A stretch of 64,000 nt of DNA from CAVZBW01 sp963773635 (GCA_963773635.1 CAVZBW010000005.1:1116001-1180000), one strand, 5' to 3'; counted from the first letter of the stretch, positions 27,499 through 36,530 are shown. A program made the numbers and translations. Notes: generated by a model not told the origin, from the letters alone.

Positions 27499-28994
27499 GC
27501 CCTGCGGACAGCCTGCTCGTCGTCGACGTCGGCACGTCGTCGGTGCGATCCTCGCTCGTGCGACCGGACGCCTCGGTCGTGCACGGGCACGCGCAACCGG
27601 TCCCTCCCTTCACCCCCGCCCCCGGACTGGTCGAGGTGGACGGTCGAGCCATCGCCCGCGCCGCCTTGGACACCGCCCGGGCGGCCCTCGCCGATGGGGG
27701 TCCGGTCGGCGCGGTCGGCATCACCAATCAGCGAGGGACCACCATCGTGTGGGACCGTCGGAGCGGCGAGCCGGTATCGCCGGGCCTCGGATGGCAGGAC
27801 CTGCGTACCGTGGGCACCTGCCTGGAGCTCCAGGCCCAGGGAGTGAGGCTGGCCCCCAACGTCTCGGCCACCAAGGTGAGCTGGATCCTCGACCAGGTCG
27901 ATCCGCAGCGGTCCCGGGGCGAGGAGCTGTGCTTCGGCACGGTGGACACCTGGGTGGCCTGGATCCTCGCAGGCGGACCTGACGCCGGCCTGCACGTGAC
28001 CGACATCACCAATGCGGGAGTAACCGGGCTCGTCCGCTACGACGGCTCGGACTGGGACGACCGGCTCCTCGAGGTGCTCCGGATTCCCCGATCGATGCTG
28101 CCCAAGATCGTCGATTCATCGGGCTTGGTCGGCATCGCCGGGGCGCTGCCCGGACGACCGCCGATCTGCGGGATCGCCGGCGACCAGCAGGCATCGATGA
28201 TCGGGCAGGGCGTGACCCTGGCAGGACTGGCCAAGGCCACCTTTGGCACCGGCGGGATGCTCAACGTGTGCACGGGGGACCGGCGTCCGCATCGGGACAC
28301 CGGCCTGGGCGGCGTGCGTGGAGCCGCGGGCACGTACCCGATCGCCGCCTGGCGCCGCGGCACGCGGATGGCGTGGGGGGTCGAGGCGTTGATGCTTTCG
28401 GCCGGCGCCTGCGTCGAGTGGCTCCGCGACGATCTCCAGATCCTCTCCGACGTTGCCGAGTCGGCGGAGGTGGCCGCAGGGTGCGCCGGCACCGACGACC
28501 TGTGGTTCGTGCCGGCGCTCTTCGGGCTGGGCACGCCGGTGTGGGACTTTGGGGCGAGGGGCGCGCTGATCGGCGCCACCCGGGGGACGGGTCGATGCCA
28601 GCTCGTGCGGGCCGTGCTCACGGGGGTCGCCCACCGCGGAGCCGACCTCCTCGAGGCCGCGGAATCCGACAGCGGGATGTCGGTCGCGACTCTGCGGGTG
28701 GACGGGGGCATGACCGCCAACGCCGTCTTCGTCGCGGAGCTCGCCGAGGCGACGGGTCGTGTCATCGAGGTGTCGTCGGAGCTCGAGGCCACCACCAGGG
28801 GGGCCGGCTTCCTCGCCGGGCTGGCCATCGGCACCTGGCAGGACGAGGACGAGCTGGCCACCCTGTGGAGCCCCCGCGCACGGCTCGAGCCCCTGCGCCC
28901 CGAGGCGGAACGCCTCGCCCTCCGAGCGAGGTGGCTGGAGGCTCGGGCGAGGTCGGAGTCGACGATCCCCGAGCTGAGCGGCATCAGCTTCTGA
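27495..28994 (+). CDS. glpK: Glycerol kinase (FGGY family)
   Basis: 499 aa. ATP-dependent phosphorylation of glycerol. FGGY features are LVVDVGTSSVRSSLV at the N-terminus, GITNQRGTTIVWDRRSG, CGIAGDQQASMIGQG, TFGTGGMLNVCTG and LRVDGGMTANAVFVAELAE. The TTG at 27495 overlaps the preceding stop (TTGA). The last about 45 residues are helical with a polar end. The three-gene overlap glpD, flavoprotein, glpK argues for one glycerol/glycerol-phosphate operon. Confidence 0.92.
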   Translation: MSPADSLLVVDVGTSSVRSSLVRPDASVVHGHAQPVPPFTPAPGLVEVDGRAIARAALDTARAALADGGPVGAVGITNQRGTTIVWDRRSGEPVSPGLGWQDLRTVGTCLELQAQGVRLAPNVSATKVSWILDQVDPQRSRGEELCFGTVDTWVAWILAGGPDAGLHVTDITNAGVTGLVRYDGSDWDDRLLEVLRIPRSMLPKIVDSSGLVGIAGALPGRPPICGIAGDQQASMIGQGVTLAGLAKATFGTGGMLNVCTGDRRPHRDTGLGGVRGAAGTYPIAAWRRGTRMAWGVEALMLSAGACVEWLRDDLQILSDVAESAEVAAGCAGTDDLWFVPALFGLGTPVWDFGARGALIGATRGTGRCQLVRAVLTGVAHRGADLLEAAESDSGMSVATLRVDGGMTANAVFVAELAEATGRVIEVSSELEATTRGAGFLAGLAIGTWQDEDELATLWSPRARLEPLRPEAERLALRARWLEARARSESTIPELSGISF

Positions 28995-29016
28995 GCGGGC
29001 CCCTCCTGGGCCCGGA

Positions 29017-30282
29017 TCAGCCCCTGAGGACTGCCGGCTCGTCGTCGGCCCCGGCCTCCTCGACCGCCCCATCGTCGGCGTCGGCCGCCTCGACCGCCCC
29101 ATCGTCGGCGTCGGCCGCCTCGACCTCCTCGCGGGGGATCCCGAGCAGAAACAAGATGGCGTCGAGGTAGGGCACGTTCAAGGCGGCGTCGGCGGCGTCC
29201 CGGACGACCTGCTTGGCGTTGAACGCGATGCCCAGGCCGGCCATGGCGAGCATGTCGAGGTCGTTGGCCCCATCCCCCACCGCGACGGTGCGCGCCAGAG
29301 GCACCCGAGCCTCGGCGGCAAACCGGGCGAGTGCCGAAGCCTTGCCCGCCCGGTCGACGACCGGGCCGACGATGTGACCGGTCAACCGCCCGTCCCGGAT
29401 CTCCAAGGTGTTGGCGGCCAGGAAGTCGATTCCGAGATCGTGCACCAGGGGTTGGATGACCTCCACGAACCCGCCGCTCACCAGGGCGGTGACGTATCCC
29501 AGGCGGCCCAGGGTGCGCACCAGGGTGCGGGCGCCCGGCGTGAGCGCCAGCTCTCGGCGGACCTGGTCGAGCGCCAGGGCGTCCAGGCCGGCCAACAGCG
29601 CCACGCGCTGGCGGAGGGCGGATTCGAAGTCCACCTCGCCGGCCATCGCCGCCGCCGTGATGGCCTGGACCTCGCCCAGGCATCCGGCCTTGGCGGCGAG
29701 CAGGTCGACGATCTCCCCCTGCACGAGCGTGGAGTCGACGTCGAGGACGATGAGATGCTTGGATCGACGATGAAGGCCGGCACGCTGCACGGCTGCGTCG
29801 ACGCCGACCTCGGCCGCCCGCACGGCGACCTCCCGTCGGAGCGCCTCCGGATCCCCGCCCGAGATCGTCAGCTCGTAGCTGGTCACGGGATAGCGAGCCA
29901 GCCGGACGATGCGGTCCACGTTGGCACCCACGGCCCCGACGGTCTCGAACAGGGCGGCGAGCCGATCCGCCGGGAGATTTCCGAGGATGGTCACGAGATG
30001 CCGCTCTCCGCGGGGAGTCGGGGCCCGCTCGCCGACCTCCGCAACCGACACCTCGATCCCGGACGGCAGCGGAGGCGAGGCGTCGGAGACCAGCGCGGCC
30101 TGCACTCGTTGGAGGTCGCCGGCGACCGCGCCGTCGAGGAGCACGCACAACAGGAGTCGGCCGTGGATCTGGAGTTGCTCGACGTCGCGGATCTCGAGGT
30201 CGAGGGGACTCAGGCGGTCAAAGAGGTCGGCGGCGATTCCCGGACGATCCCGCCCGGTCACGCTCACCAGCAGCGTCGTCAT
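29017..30282 (-). CDS. serB: Phosphoserine phosphatase with N-terminal ACT domains
   Basis: 421 aa. Last step of serine synthesis. Residues 1-75 and about 90-165 form two ACT domains (LLVSVTGRDRPGIAADLFDR; HLVTILGNLPADRLAALFE). The HAD domain has the nucleophile in VLDVDSTLVQGEIVDLLA, motif II VSGGF and motif IV VAVGDGANDLDMLAMAGLG. After the HAD core comes an acidic tail made of a repeated ADADDGAVEA-type unit coded by a 30-bp tandem repeat. The ATG at 30282 gives MTTLLVSVTGRD. It is 1 bp from the ferredoxin-reductase stop on the same strand. Confidence 0.95.
   Translation of the reverse strand: MTTLLVSVTGRDRPGIAADLFDRLSPLDLEIRDVEQLQIHGRLLLCVLLDGAVAGDLQRVQAALVSDASPPLPSGIEVSVAEVGERAPTPRGERHLVTILGNLPADRLAALFETVGAVGANVDRIVRLARYPVTSYELTISGGDPEALRREVAVRAAEVGVDAAVQRAGLHRRSKHLIVLDVDSTLVQGEIVDLLAAKAGCLGEVQAITAAAMAGEVDFESALRQRVALLAGLDALALDQVRRELALTPGARTLVRTLGRLGYVTALVSGGFVEVIQPLVHDLGIDFLAANTLEIRDGRLTGHIVGPVVDRAGKASALARFAAEARVPLARTVAVGDGANDLDMLAMAGLGIAFNAKQVVRDAADAALNVPYLDAILFLLGIPREEVEAADADDGAVEAADADDGAVEEAGADDEPAVLRG
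29061..29120. repeat. Two 30-bp tandem repeats in the 3' end of serB
   Basis: Units 29061-29090 and 29091-29120 are identical, and the following 5 bp begin a third. They encode the SerB tail unit VEAADADDGA twice. The period is a multiple of three, so copy-number change would not shift frame. Confidence 0.85.
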
Positions 30283-30283
30283 C

Positions 30284-31552
30284 TCAGGTGAGGTCGAGCG
30301 CGAGCGCCTCGTCCCACGATGCACCCTTGGCGAGGAGGGGGCGAAAGGCCATCAGCTGGCGCGGACGGCTGATGGCGAGCGCGGCGGTCAGGCGCCCGTC
30401 GCTGCCGTAAAGGGCGACGAAGCGACGGCTCTCCGTGTCCCCGCTCACCACGGACACCTCGTCGGTCGGGCTCGGGAGCCCGAGCATCTGGATGCGGACG
30501 CCGTACTGGTCCGACCAGAAATACGGGACCGGATCGAAGGCGTCCGCGGCATCGCCGCGCACGAGGCTCCGCGCGGCGGCCACGCCGGCCTCGGCCGCCA
30601 CTTGCCAGTGCTCGATCCGGACGTCGCGGCAGATGACCGGGTGGGGCCAGCGCGCCAGGTCTCCGGCGGCCACGATGCCCGGCGCGGCGAACAGCCGAGC
30701 GTCGCAGCGCAACCCGTCGCCGATGGAGAGCCCGGAATCGGTCAACCAGGCGACCGCCGGGGCCACCCCGACCCCGAGAACCACGACATCGGCCGGGAGC
30801 GAGCTTCCGTCCGAGAGGGTGACGCTGCCGACGCGACCTGCCGGCGTCGCGCCGGCCCCCTCCCCGGCTCGGGTCGAGATCGCCTGGACGGCGGTTCCCG
30901 CGTGGAGGCGCACCTCGTGCTCCTCGTGGAGCCCCGCGAAGATCTTGCCCATGCCGGCGCCGAGGATCGGCTCGAGCGGCGTCTCGAGCATCTCGACCAG
31001 GTCGACCCGGCAGCCGAGCTGGTGGCAGGTGCTCGCCACCTCCGATCCGATGAACCCGGCGCCGATGACCACCACTCGGGCGCCCGGACCGGCCTCGATC
31101 ACGCGGCCCCGGAGCTCGAGAGCATCGTCGATGGTCCGCAGCACGAGGACGCCGTCGGTCGGATCCATGCCCGGCAGCCGGCGCGGGGCGGCCCCCGTGG
31201 CCAGGACGATGCCGTCCGCCTGCACCACTCCCCCGTCGTCCAGCTGCAGCCGACGCGCCTCTGCGTCCAACGACGCTGCCCGGTGACCGAGCCGCGCCTC
31301 GATCCCGAGGGCATCCAGCTTGGCTCGATCGGCCAGCACGGTGCGCTCCGGAGACCACGTGCCGGCAAGGACCTGCTTGGACAGCGGGGGCCGATCGTAA
31401 GGGTCGTGGTGCTCCTCCCCGACGAGCACGATGCGGCCGCGGAAGCCCTCCTGACGCAACGTCTCGGCCGCCCGGAGACCCGCAAGGCCGGCGCCCACCA
31501 CCGCGACGGTCCCGTCGACGGGTAGGGACGCGGCCGCCGTAGCGGCGGCCAT
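30284..31552 (-). CDS. NAD(P)H-dependent ferredoxin/rubredoxin reductase
   Basis: 422 aa. Pyridine-nucleotide-disulfide fold reductase of the rhodocoxin/putidaredoxin reductase type, passing electrons to a ferredoxin partner such as a P450 system. The FAD loop is VAVVGAGLAGLRAAETLRQE, DPYDRPPLSKQVLAG is the class hallmark, the NAD(P) loop is VVVIGAGFIGSEVASTCHQL, and the second FAD motif is APGIVAAGDLARWPHP. The C-terminal reductase domain holds the conserved YFWSDQYGVRIQMLG. The ATG at 31552 overlaps the upstream stop by 1 nt (TGATG). No ferredoxin or P450 is encoded nearby. Confidence 0.92.
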   Translation of the reverse strand: MAAATAAASLPVDGTVAVVGAGLAGLRAAETLRQEGFRGRIVLVGEEHHDPYDRPPLSKQVLAGTWSPERTVLADRAKLDALGIEARLGHRAASLDAEARRLQLDDGGVVQADGIVLATGAAPRRLPGMDPTDGVLVLRTIDDALELRGRVIEAGPGARVVVIGAGFIGSEVASTCHQLGCRVDLVEMLETPLEPILGAGMGKIFAGLHEEHEVRLHAGTAVQAISTRAGEGAGATPAGRVGSVTLSDGSSLPADVVVLGVGVAPAVAWLTDSGLSIGDGLRCDARLFAAPGIVAAGDLARWPHPVICRDVRIEHWQVAAEAGVAAARSLVRGDAADAFDPVPYFWSDQYGVRIQMLGLPSPTDEVSVVSGDTESRRFVALYGSDGRLTAALAISRPRQLMAFRPLLAKGASWDEALALDLT

Positions 31553-32250
31553 CACCCGAACATGGCCAACCACTCTTGGGGGGTGGTGAGCCGAAACACG
31601 TAGTTGGTTCGTCGCGTCTCGCCCATCGTGGCGGACGGGTCGGGCGCATAGAGGTGACCCGGGTAGAGGACCGCGTCGTCGGGCACCCGGGCGAGCCGCG
31701 TGTGCAGGGACTCGTACATGGCCGCAGGATCGCTCCCCGGCAGGTCGGTCCGGCCGCAGCCTTCGAGGAACAGCGTGTCGCCGGAGACGAGCCGGCGGCG
31801 CACGAGGAAGCACTGGCTCCCGGGCGTGTGGCCGGGGGTGTGGATCAGCTCGACCTCGACCGCGCCCACCTCCACGACCTCGCCGCTGTCGTGGGCCACC
31901 AACTGGTCGGAGCCGACCCCCGTGGACCGTTCGATCCACGGCACCTCGTCCCGCTGGACGTGAATGGGCACGTCGACCCGCTGCAGCAGCTTGGTGATGC
32001 CCTCCACCCGAAAGCCCATGAGCTCGCCGCCAACGTGGTCGACGTGGTAGTGGCTCGCCAGGACGCCGACGCAACGCATGCCGTCGGCCGCAAGGAGGTC
32101 GAGGAGATCATCGACGGCATACGCGGGGTCGACGAGAAGCGCCTCCCCTCGGTCCCGGTCGCCGATGGCATAGGAGAAATTGACCATCTGCCGTGCAATC
32201 TGGTTGCCCGGGGCGAAGTCCCGGCCCGAGAGGAGCTGGCGGAAGTACAT
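31552..32250 (-). CDS. MBL-fold metallo-hydrolase (glyoxalase II / persulfide-dioxygenase-like)
   Basis: 232 aa from the ATG at 32250 (MYFRQLLSGRDFAPGNQIA), which matches how relatives begin; the frame is open with another ATG at 32346, adding 32 low-complexity residues. The metal motif is SHYHVDHVGG (HxHxDH), with the next ligands in HTPGHTPGSQCFLV, SGDTLFLEGCGRTDLPGSD and YPGHLYAP. The short substrate loop and single-domain length fit the hydroxyacylglutathione-hydrolase/ETHE1 branch rather than beta-lactamases. It is translationally coupled to the ferredoxin reductase. The substrate is unknown. Confidence 0.82.
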   Translation of the reverse strand: MYFRQLLSGRDFAPGNQIARQMVNFSYAIGDRDRGEALLVDPAYAVDDLLDLLAADGMRCVGVLASHYHVDHVGGELMGFRVEGITKLLQRVDVPIHVQRDEVPWIERSTGVGSDQLVAHDSGEVVEVGAVEVELIHTPGHTPGSQCFLVRRRLVSGDTLFLEGCGRTDLPGSDPAAMYESLHTRLARVPDDAVLYPGHLYAPDPSATMGETRRTNYVFRLTTPQEWLAMFG

Positions 32251-32445
32251 CCCGCCACCGCTGCCGCTACCTGCGGCACCCCTCTCGCGATCCGAGCCCG
32301 ATCGGGCCCCGCTCGCGTGCCCGTCGTGGGGATCTGGAGGTGTCATGCCGCGCAGAGCCTACTGGGAGCCGTCTGCCGGCGGGCGGGGCAGATTGTCCCG
32401 TTCAAGGGGCGCCCGAACTCGTCGCATTCTGACCGGTCTCCCGGT

Positions 32446-32838
32446 TCAAAACAGCGATTCGTCGGTCTCGCCCACGTCATCGTTGCCCACGTCCCACCCA
32501 GACTCGGAACCGGCGTCGTCCCCCTCGGGCTCGCCGTCCACCTCGTCCTGCCTCCAGTGGGCCGGGCGCGTCCCGGTTGGGGGCTCGTCGAGCGACTCCG
32601 CCCGTGCCAGGCGCGGTGCGAGCTCCTCGACCTGCATCCTGGTACGGCGAAGGCGGCGATCCAGCTCGTCGACGATGGCGGTCGCCCGCTCGAGACGCGC
32701 CACCAGCTGGTCGACGTCCACCTCCCGCTGCTCGAAGAAGGCGACGATCTCGTCGAGCTCCCTGCTCGCCTCGGAGTACCCGAGCTCACCCACCGGCCGC
32801 ATCGGCGCGTCTCTCGGGACCTGATCCGCCGGACTCAT
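32446..32838 (-). CDS. xseB: Exodeoxyribonuclease VII small subunit
   Basis: 130 aa. The XseB helical hairpin spans residues about 20-75 (YSEASRELDEIVAFFEQREV then LVARLERATAIVDELDRRL). Several copies wrap one XseA to form the single-strand exonuclease. The remainder is an acidic disordered tail, longer than in typical 60-85-aa XseB proteins. The start overlaps the xseA stop by 4 nt. Confidence 0.88.
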   Translation of the reverse strand: MSPADQVPRDAPMRPVGELGYSEASRELDEIVAFFEQREVDVDQLVARLERATAIVDELDRRLRRTRMQVEELAPRLARAESLDEPPTGTRPAHWRQDEVDGEPEGDDAGSESGWDVGNDDVGETDESLF

Positions 32839-34247
32839 GGTCGTTGCCCACCCTCCGAAGAAAGATCGTCCCCCCTGCCTGGCGGCGCCGCCGCGTCGGG
32901 GCGGCGTCCGTTCGCGCCCGCATCGACGACCGACCTGACCGAGCCGTCGGCGAACCGGGTCTCGATCGGGTCGCCCGGGGTCAGCGCCAGGGCGCTGCGC
33001 AGCACGGAGCCGTGGGCGTCGAGGGTCAGCGTGTAACCCCGCTCCAGCTGCCGGTCGACGTCGTAGGCGGCGATGAGCCGGCGCATGGCGTCGACCCGCT
33101 CGGCTCCCCGCTCGACGTGGGTTCGGGCAAGGGGCGGCAGGCGCCCGGCCCGATGTCGCAGGGAGCTGTCCTCGAGGTCGATGCGTCGAGGGGCCAGCGC
33201 CTGCAATGCCGCGCCGCGACTGGCCACTCGGTCACCGTGCCGGCGGAGCTGGTGCCGCGCCACACCGATCAGGTGGCGCCGTGCCCCCGCACTGCGCTGC
33301 TCCACCTCGTGGATGGCGCGCTCGGCGCCCCGCCGAACGAGGTCGGCGGGCCCGCCGACCTCGGACTCCCACCAGCGCGCCACGCGGGCGACCAGCTCTC
33401 GACCGCATTCGGTCGGAGTGATGCAGGCGCGATGCGCGACCAGGTCGGCGACCGACTCGTCACCCGAGTGCCCGATGCCCGTCCATACCGGCACCGGCAT
33501 GGTGGCGATGGCGCGAGCGACCGCCTCGGCATCGAAGGCCGCCAGGTCCGCCTTTGACCCACCTCCGCGCACCAGAACTGCGACATCGCACTCGATTGCC
33601 CGCAGTCTCCGGAGGGCCGCGGTCAGCGCGAGGTGCGAGGACCTCCCCTGCACGGTCGTCCGCACCACGGTGACGACGAAGCTCCAGCCCGACGACTCGA
33701 GCTGATCGAGGAAGTCCCGGTATCCCTCGCTGCCCGGACTGGCGACGAGGCCGATCCGGCGCGGCACAGGGGGAACCGGAAGGCTCCGGTTGCGATCGAG
33801 GAGTCCCTCGGCCTGCAGGGTCCGCACCAGGGCGGCGCGGCGGGCCGCAACGCCACCGAGGAGGGCCGTGACGTCGATCTCCGCCAGCACGAAGCTCACC
33901 TCGGCCCGGGGCTTGTAGAAGTCGAGCGAGCCCCGCATCACGACCACCATGCCAGGCTCGAGGCGGATCCCCTCACGCTCGAGAGAGGCCCGGAGGGGTT
34001 GCCACGTCGTACGCCAGCACTTGACCTTGAGCACCGGCGACTGCCGGCTCCGGTGTCCGTCCGGATCGACCAGATCCAGGTAGCAGTGGCCGGTTCGGTC
34101 GGAGACGTGCTGGATCTCGCCACGGACCCAGAGCATGCGCGAGCGAGGGAAGGCCCGTCCGAGGACGTCGTCCACCTCGTCGTAGAGCTCGGCAACGCTG
34201 AGGGTGTCGTAGGGACGCTCGTCGGGCTCGGGCTGCCGGGCACTCAC
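32835..34247 (-). CDS. xseA: Exodeoxyribonuclease VII large subunit
   Basis: 470 aa. Catalytic subunit of ExoVII. It has an N-terminal OB fold (LWVRGEIQHVSDRTGHCYLD, VVMRGSLDFYKPRAEVSFV), then the catalytic domain with RIGLVASPGSEGYRDFL, VLVRGGGSKADLAAFDAEAV and VWTGIGHSGDESVADLVAH, then a coiled-coil C-terminal arm and a short barrel (YTLTLDAHGSVLRSALAL). The ATG at 34247 is the first of the frame. It forms xseA-xseB with a 4-nt overlap and faces away from rnpB. Confidence 0.94.
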   Translation of the reverse strand: MSARQPEPDERPYDTLSVAELYDEVDDVLGRAFPRSRMLWVRGEIQHVSDRTGHCYLDLVDPDGHRSRQSPVLKVKCWRTTWQPLRASLEREGIRLEPGMVVVMRGSLDFYKPRAEVSFVLAEIDVTALLGGVAARRAALVRTLQAEGLLDRNRSLPVPPVPRRIGLVASPGSEGYRDFLDQLESSGWSFVVTVVRTTVQGRSSHLALTAALRRLRAIECDVAVLVRGGGSKADLAAFDAEAVARAIATMPVPVWTGIGHSGDESVADLVAHRACITPTECGRELVARVARWWESEVGGPADLVRRGAERAIHEVEQRSAGARRHLIGVARHQLRRHGDRVASRGAALQALAPRRIDLEDSSLRHRAGRLPPLARTHVERGAERVDAMRRLIAAYDVDRQLERGYTLTLDAHGSVLRSALALTPGDPIETRFADGSVRSVVDAGANGRRPDAAAPPGRGDDLSSEGGQRP

Positions 34248-34338
34248 CCCCTCACCCTACCGACAGCCCCCCTCGCGATCGGGCCCTCCGTCTGCCGACG
34301 CTGACGGACTGGGGCTCGGGAGCTGGCAGACTGGGGTC

Positions 34339-34718
<380 letters not shown>

Positions 34719-34859
34719 TTTTACCTCTATGGAGGCCCCGCCGACATCGCTCGGCAGAGGCTGCGGCCGGAGAGGGGTCGGTCGCCATCACCCAGGCGAC
34801 GTTCGGCCCGTTGGAAATGGCCCGCATCCGGAAATGGGGGTCGGCTACGGATAAGGGGT

Positions 34860-35129
34860 ATGGAGTTCGACATGGTGGCATACAAACGCCGCACCGAACG
34901 GCTGCGCTGGGATGATCTGGACCTGGGCCGTTTCGCGGTGGACCGATTGGAGTCGGGGGCGTTGACGTGCGTGCGATTCATGCACGACGTCGAGTTCCAT
35001 ACAGTGTGCTACCTACGGGACCTTTTGGTCAGCCCCGCACGCTCCGGCCCTGGCCTGTCGATGCTGGAGGGATCGATCCGTTCCTTCGGCGCCGACCATC
35101 AAGGCCCGGCCTTCTCGCTCGCGGCGTGA
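34860..35129 (+). CDS. Truncated diiron/ferritin-like family protein (N-terminal part only)
   Basis: 89 aa. Residues 5-62 (YKRRTERLRWDDLDLGRF, CVRFMHDVEFHTVCYLRDLL, VSPA) resemble the start of an actinobacterial diiron-oxygenase-like family whose first iron ligand lies in the E-F/Y-H-T helix. Full members are several times longer with further ExxH helices; here the similarity ends after VSPA and a different 27-residue tail follows. No other frame downstream continues the family, so this looks like a real truncation, not a frameshift. Its stop overlaps the plsC start (GTGA), which suggests it is still translated. ATG at 34860; an ATG at 34872 has GGAG 7 nt upstream and is equally likely. Confidence 0.55.
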   Translation: MEFDMVAYKRRTERLRWDDLDLGRFAVDRLESGALTCVRFMHDVEFHTVCYLRDLLVSPARSGPGLSMLEGSIRSFGADHQGPAFSLAA

Positions 35130-35893
35130 AACGGTGCAAGGCGGTGCCGTTGCTGCGGGTATGGCTGAACCGGCTGCTGGTGGCTTTGATGCTCGTTGTC
35201 GCTTTGCCCCACATTGCCTTCACCGGGCGCGTGCGTCCTTGGAGAGCGGGGCGCTCCGCACGCCGGTGGGTACTGGTTGCGGGCCGCCTGACTGGAGTGC
35301 GTTTCGAACAGCGAGGTCACCTCGAGAGCCGACCCGGAGTCCCGCAGGTGCTGGTTTCCAACCATTCCAGCCCGCTCGACATTGCGGCGCTGCTGGCGGT
35401 CGTGCCGGATCTGCGTTTCGTGGCCGGCGCGGACCTGTTCAAGTTCCCGCTCTTGGGTCCGGCCATGCGGGCCATGGGAACGGTTCCGGTGGACCGGCGA
35501 AGTCGGAACGGGTCCCACCTCGAGGTCCCCGGGAGTGATATTTCGCCGGAGTGGACGCTGGCGGTGTTCCCCGAGGGGGCCATCGCTCCGGCCGGGCGGC
35601 GCCTGCCGTTCAAGCGTGGGGCCTTCGCGCTCGCCATCGAAAGGGCCGCCGACGTCGTCCCGGCGGCCATCCACCACAGCGCCCGCCTCCTGCCCCCCAA
35701 GGGCCGTCTCGGTGTCCGCCCGGGCGAGGTGGTGGTCGAATTCCTCCCTCCCTTGCCCACCGCCGGACTGACGCTGGCCGGCAGGTATCGCTTGTGCGAA
35801 TCCGCCGAACGGTCGGTGTTGGGGGTCTTGGGCTCCGACGACGGTGGGCTCGCCGGAGGAGGCGCCGGCTTCTCGCAGCGGGGTGCCGCTTGA
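35126..35893 (+). CDS. 1-acyl-sn-glycerol-3-phosphate acyltransferase (PlsC-like)
   Basis: 255 aa. Acylates lysophosphatidic acid to phosphatidic acid at the inner membrane. An N-terminal hydrophobic segment (LLVALMLVVALPHIAFTG) precedes the acyltransferase motifs: NHSSPLD (NHxxxxD, motif I), GTVPVDRRSRNGSH (motif II region), FPEGAIAPAG (motif III) and VPAAIHHSARLL (motif IV). The GTG at 35126 overlaps the stop of the truncated diiron ORF and the TGA at the end overlaps the next TTG. It is therefore the middle gene of three coupled genes behind rnpB. Confidence 0.88.
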   Translation: MKRCKAVPLLRVWLNRLLVALMLVVALPHIAFTGRVRPWRAGRSARRWVLVAGRLTGVRFEQRGHLESRPGVPQVLVSNHSSPLDIAALLAVVPDLRFVAGADLFKFPLLGPAMRAMGTVPVDRRSRNGSHLEVPGSDISPEWTLAVFPEGAIAPAGRRLPFKRGAFALAIERAADVVPAAIHHSARLLPPKGRLGVRPGEVVVEFLPPLPTAGLTLAGRYRLCESAERSVLGVLGSDDGGLAGGGAGFSQRGAA

Positions 35894-36468
35894 GGACATG
35901 GCTGCGACTCGCGTCGCTCGGCGGCGTGGCCGGCCCTGCCGCCTTTGTCGCCACCTGGACGCTGCTAGGAATCCGAGCGGAGGGGTATTCACCGGTCGGC
36001 GAGCCGATCAGCCGCCTGGCGGCGCAGGGCGCGCCGAGCCGCGCGGCCATGACGTCCGGCTTTCTTGCCTACTCGATCGGGGTGGCCGGCTTCGCCACCC
36101 GCGTCGACATTCTCGGCGGACCGGCCGCTGCAGCGACGGCGGCGAACGCCGTGGCGATGGCCGCCCTCGCCGCCTTGCCGCTCAGCGACACCGGAGACAA
36201 CCGGGCCCATGTCGCTGCGGCCGGGGCCACCTATCTGTCGCTCGCCTTGGTGCCCCTGCTCGCGGCTCGCCGACGCGACTACGGCGTGAGCCGAGCACGG
36301 TCGACGGCGTCGAGAACGGCTGGCCTGGCGGCCGGCGGCTTCTTGGCGTTGAGCCTGATCCACCTACGCGGCCGGGGAGGCTGGCAACGAGCCGGGCTGA
36401 CCGCGGGCCAGGCGTGGATCGCCTCCTCGGCGGCGTGGGATCACCTGCGCGGAACGCCCGCCGATTAG
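35890..36468 (+). CDS. DUF998 family integral membrane protein
   Basis: 192 aa with about five to six membrane helices (AGPAAFVATWTLLG, SGFLAYSIGVAGFAT, AANAVAMAALAALPL, AGATYLSLALVPLLA, LAAGGFLALSLIHL). DUF998 hallmarks are an early S-P-V-G-E-P-I-S-R-L-A segment and a D-T-G-D-N-R-A-H loop after the third helix. Function unknown. The TTG at 35890 overlaps the plsC stop (TTGA), implying coupled translation. Confidence 0.8.
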   Translation: MRTWLRLASLGGVAGPAAFVATWTLLGIRAEGYSPVGEPISRLAAQGAPSRAAMTSGFLAYSIGVAGFATRVDILGGPAAAATAANAVAMAALAALPLSDTGDNRAHVAAAGATYLSLALVPLLAARRRDYGVSRARSTASRTAGLAAGGFLALSLIHLRGRGGWQRAGLTAGQAWIASSAAWDHLRGTPAD

Positions 36469-36470
36469 AC

Positions 36471-36490
36471 ACTCGACAACGTTTGCGAGT
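36471..36490. other. Small dyad after DUF998
   Basis: ACTCGACAACGTTTGCGAGT sits 2 bp past the DUF998 stop and can form an 8-bp stem with one bulged A and a CGT loop. Its centre CAACGTTTGC matches the left end of the TnpB element at 43122-43131. It might be a weak terminator or an element trace. Confidence 0.35.
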
Positions 36491-36530
36491 TGGACCCGGA
36501 CACCCTGGCGAACCTTGGGGAGGTGCTGTC

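Noticed and set aside
34860..35129. Frameshift (rather than truncation) in the diiron-type ORF
   Set aside because: Neither other plus-strand frame downstream continues the family, and plsC follows at once with an overlapping start.
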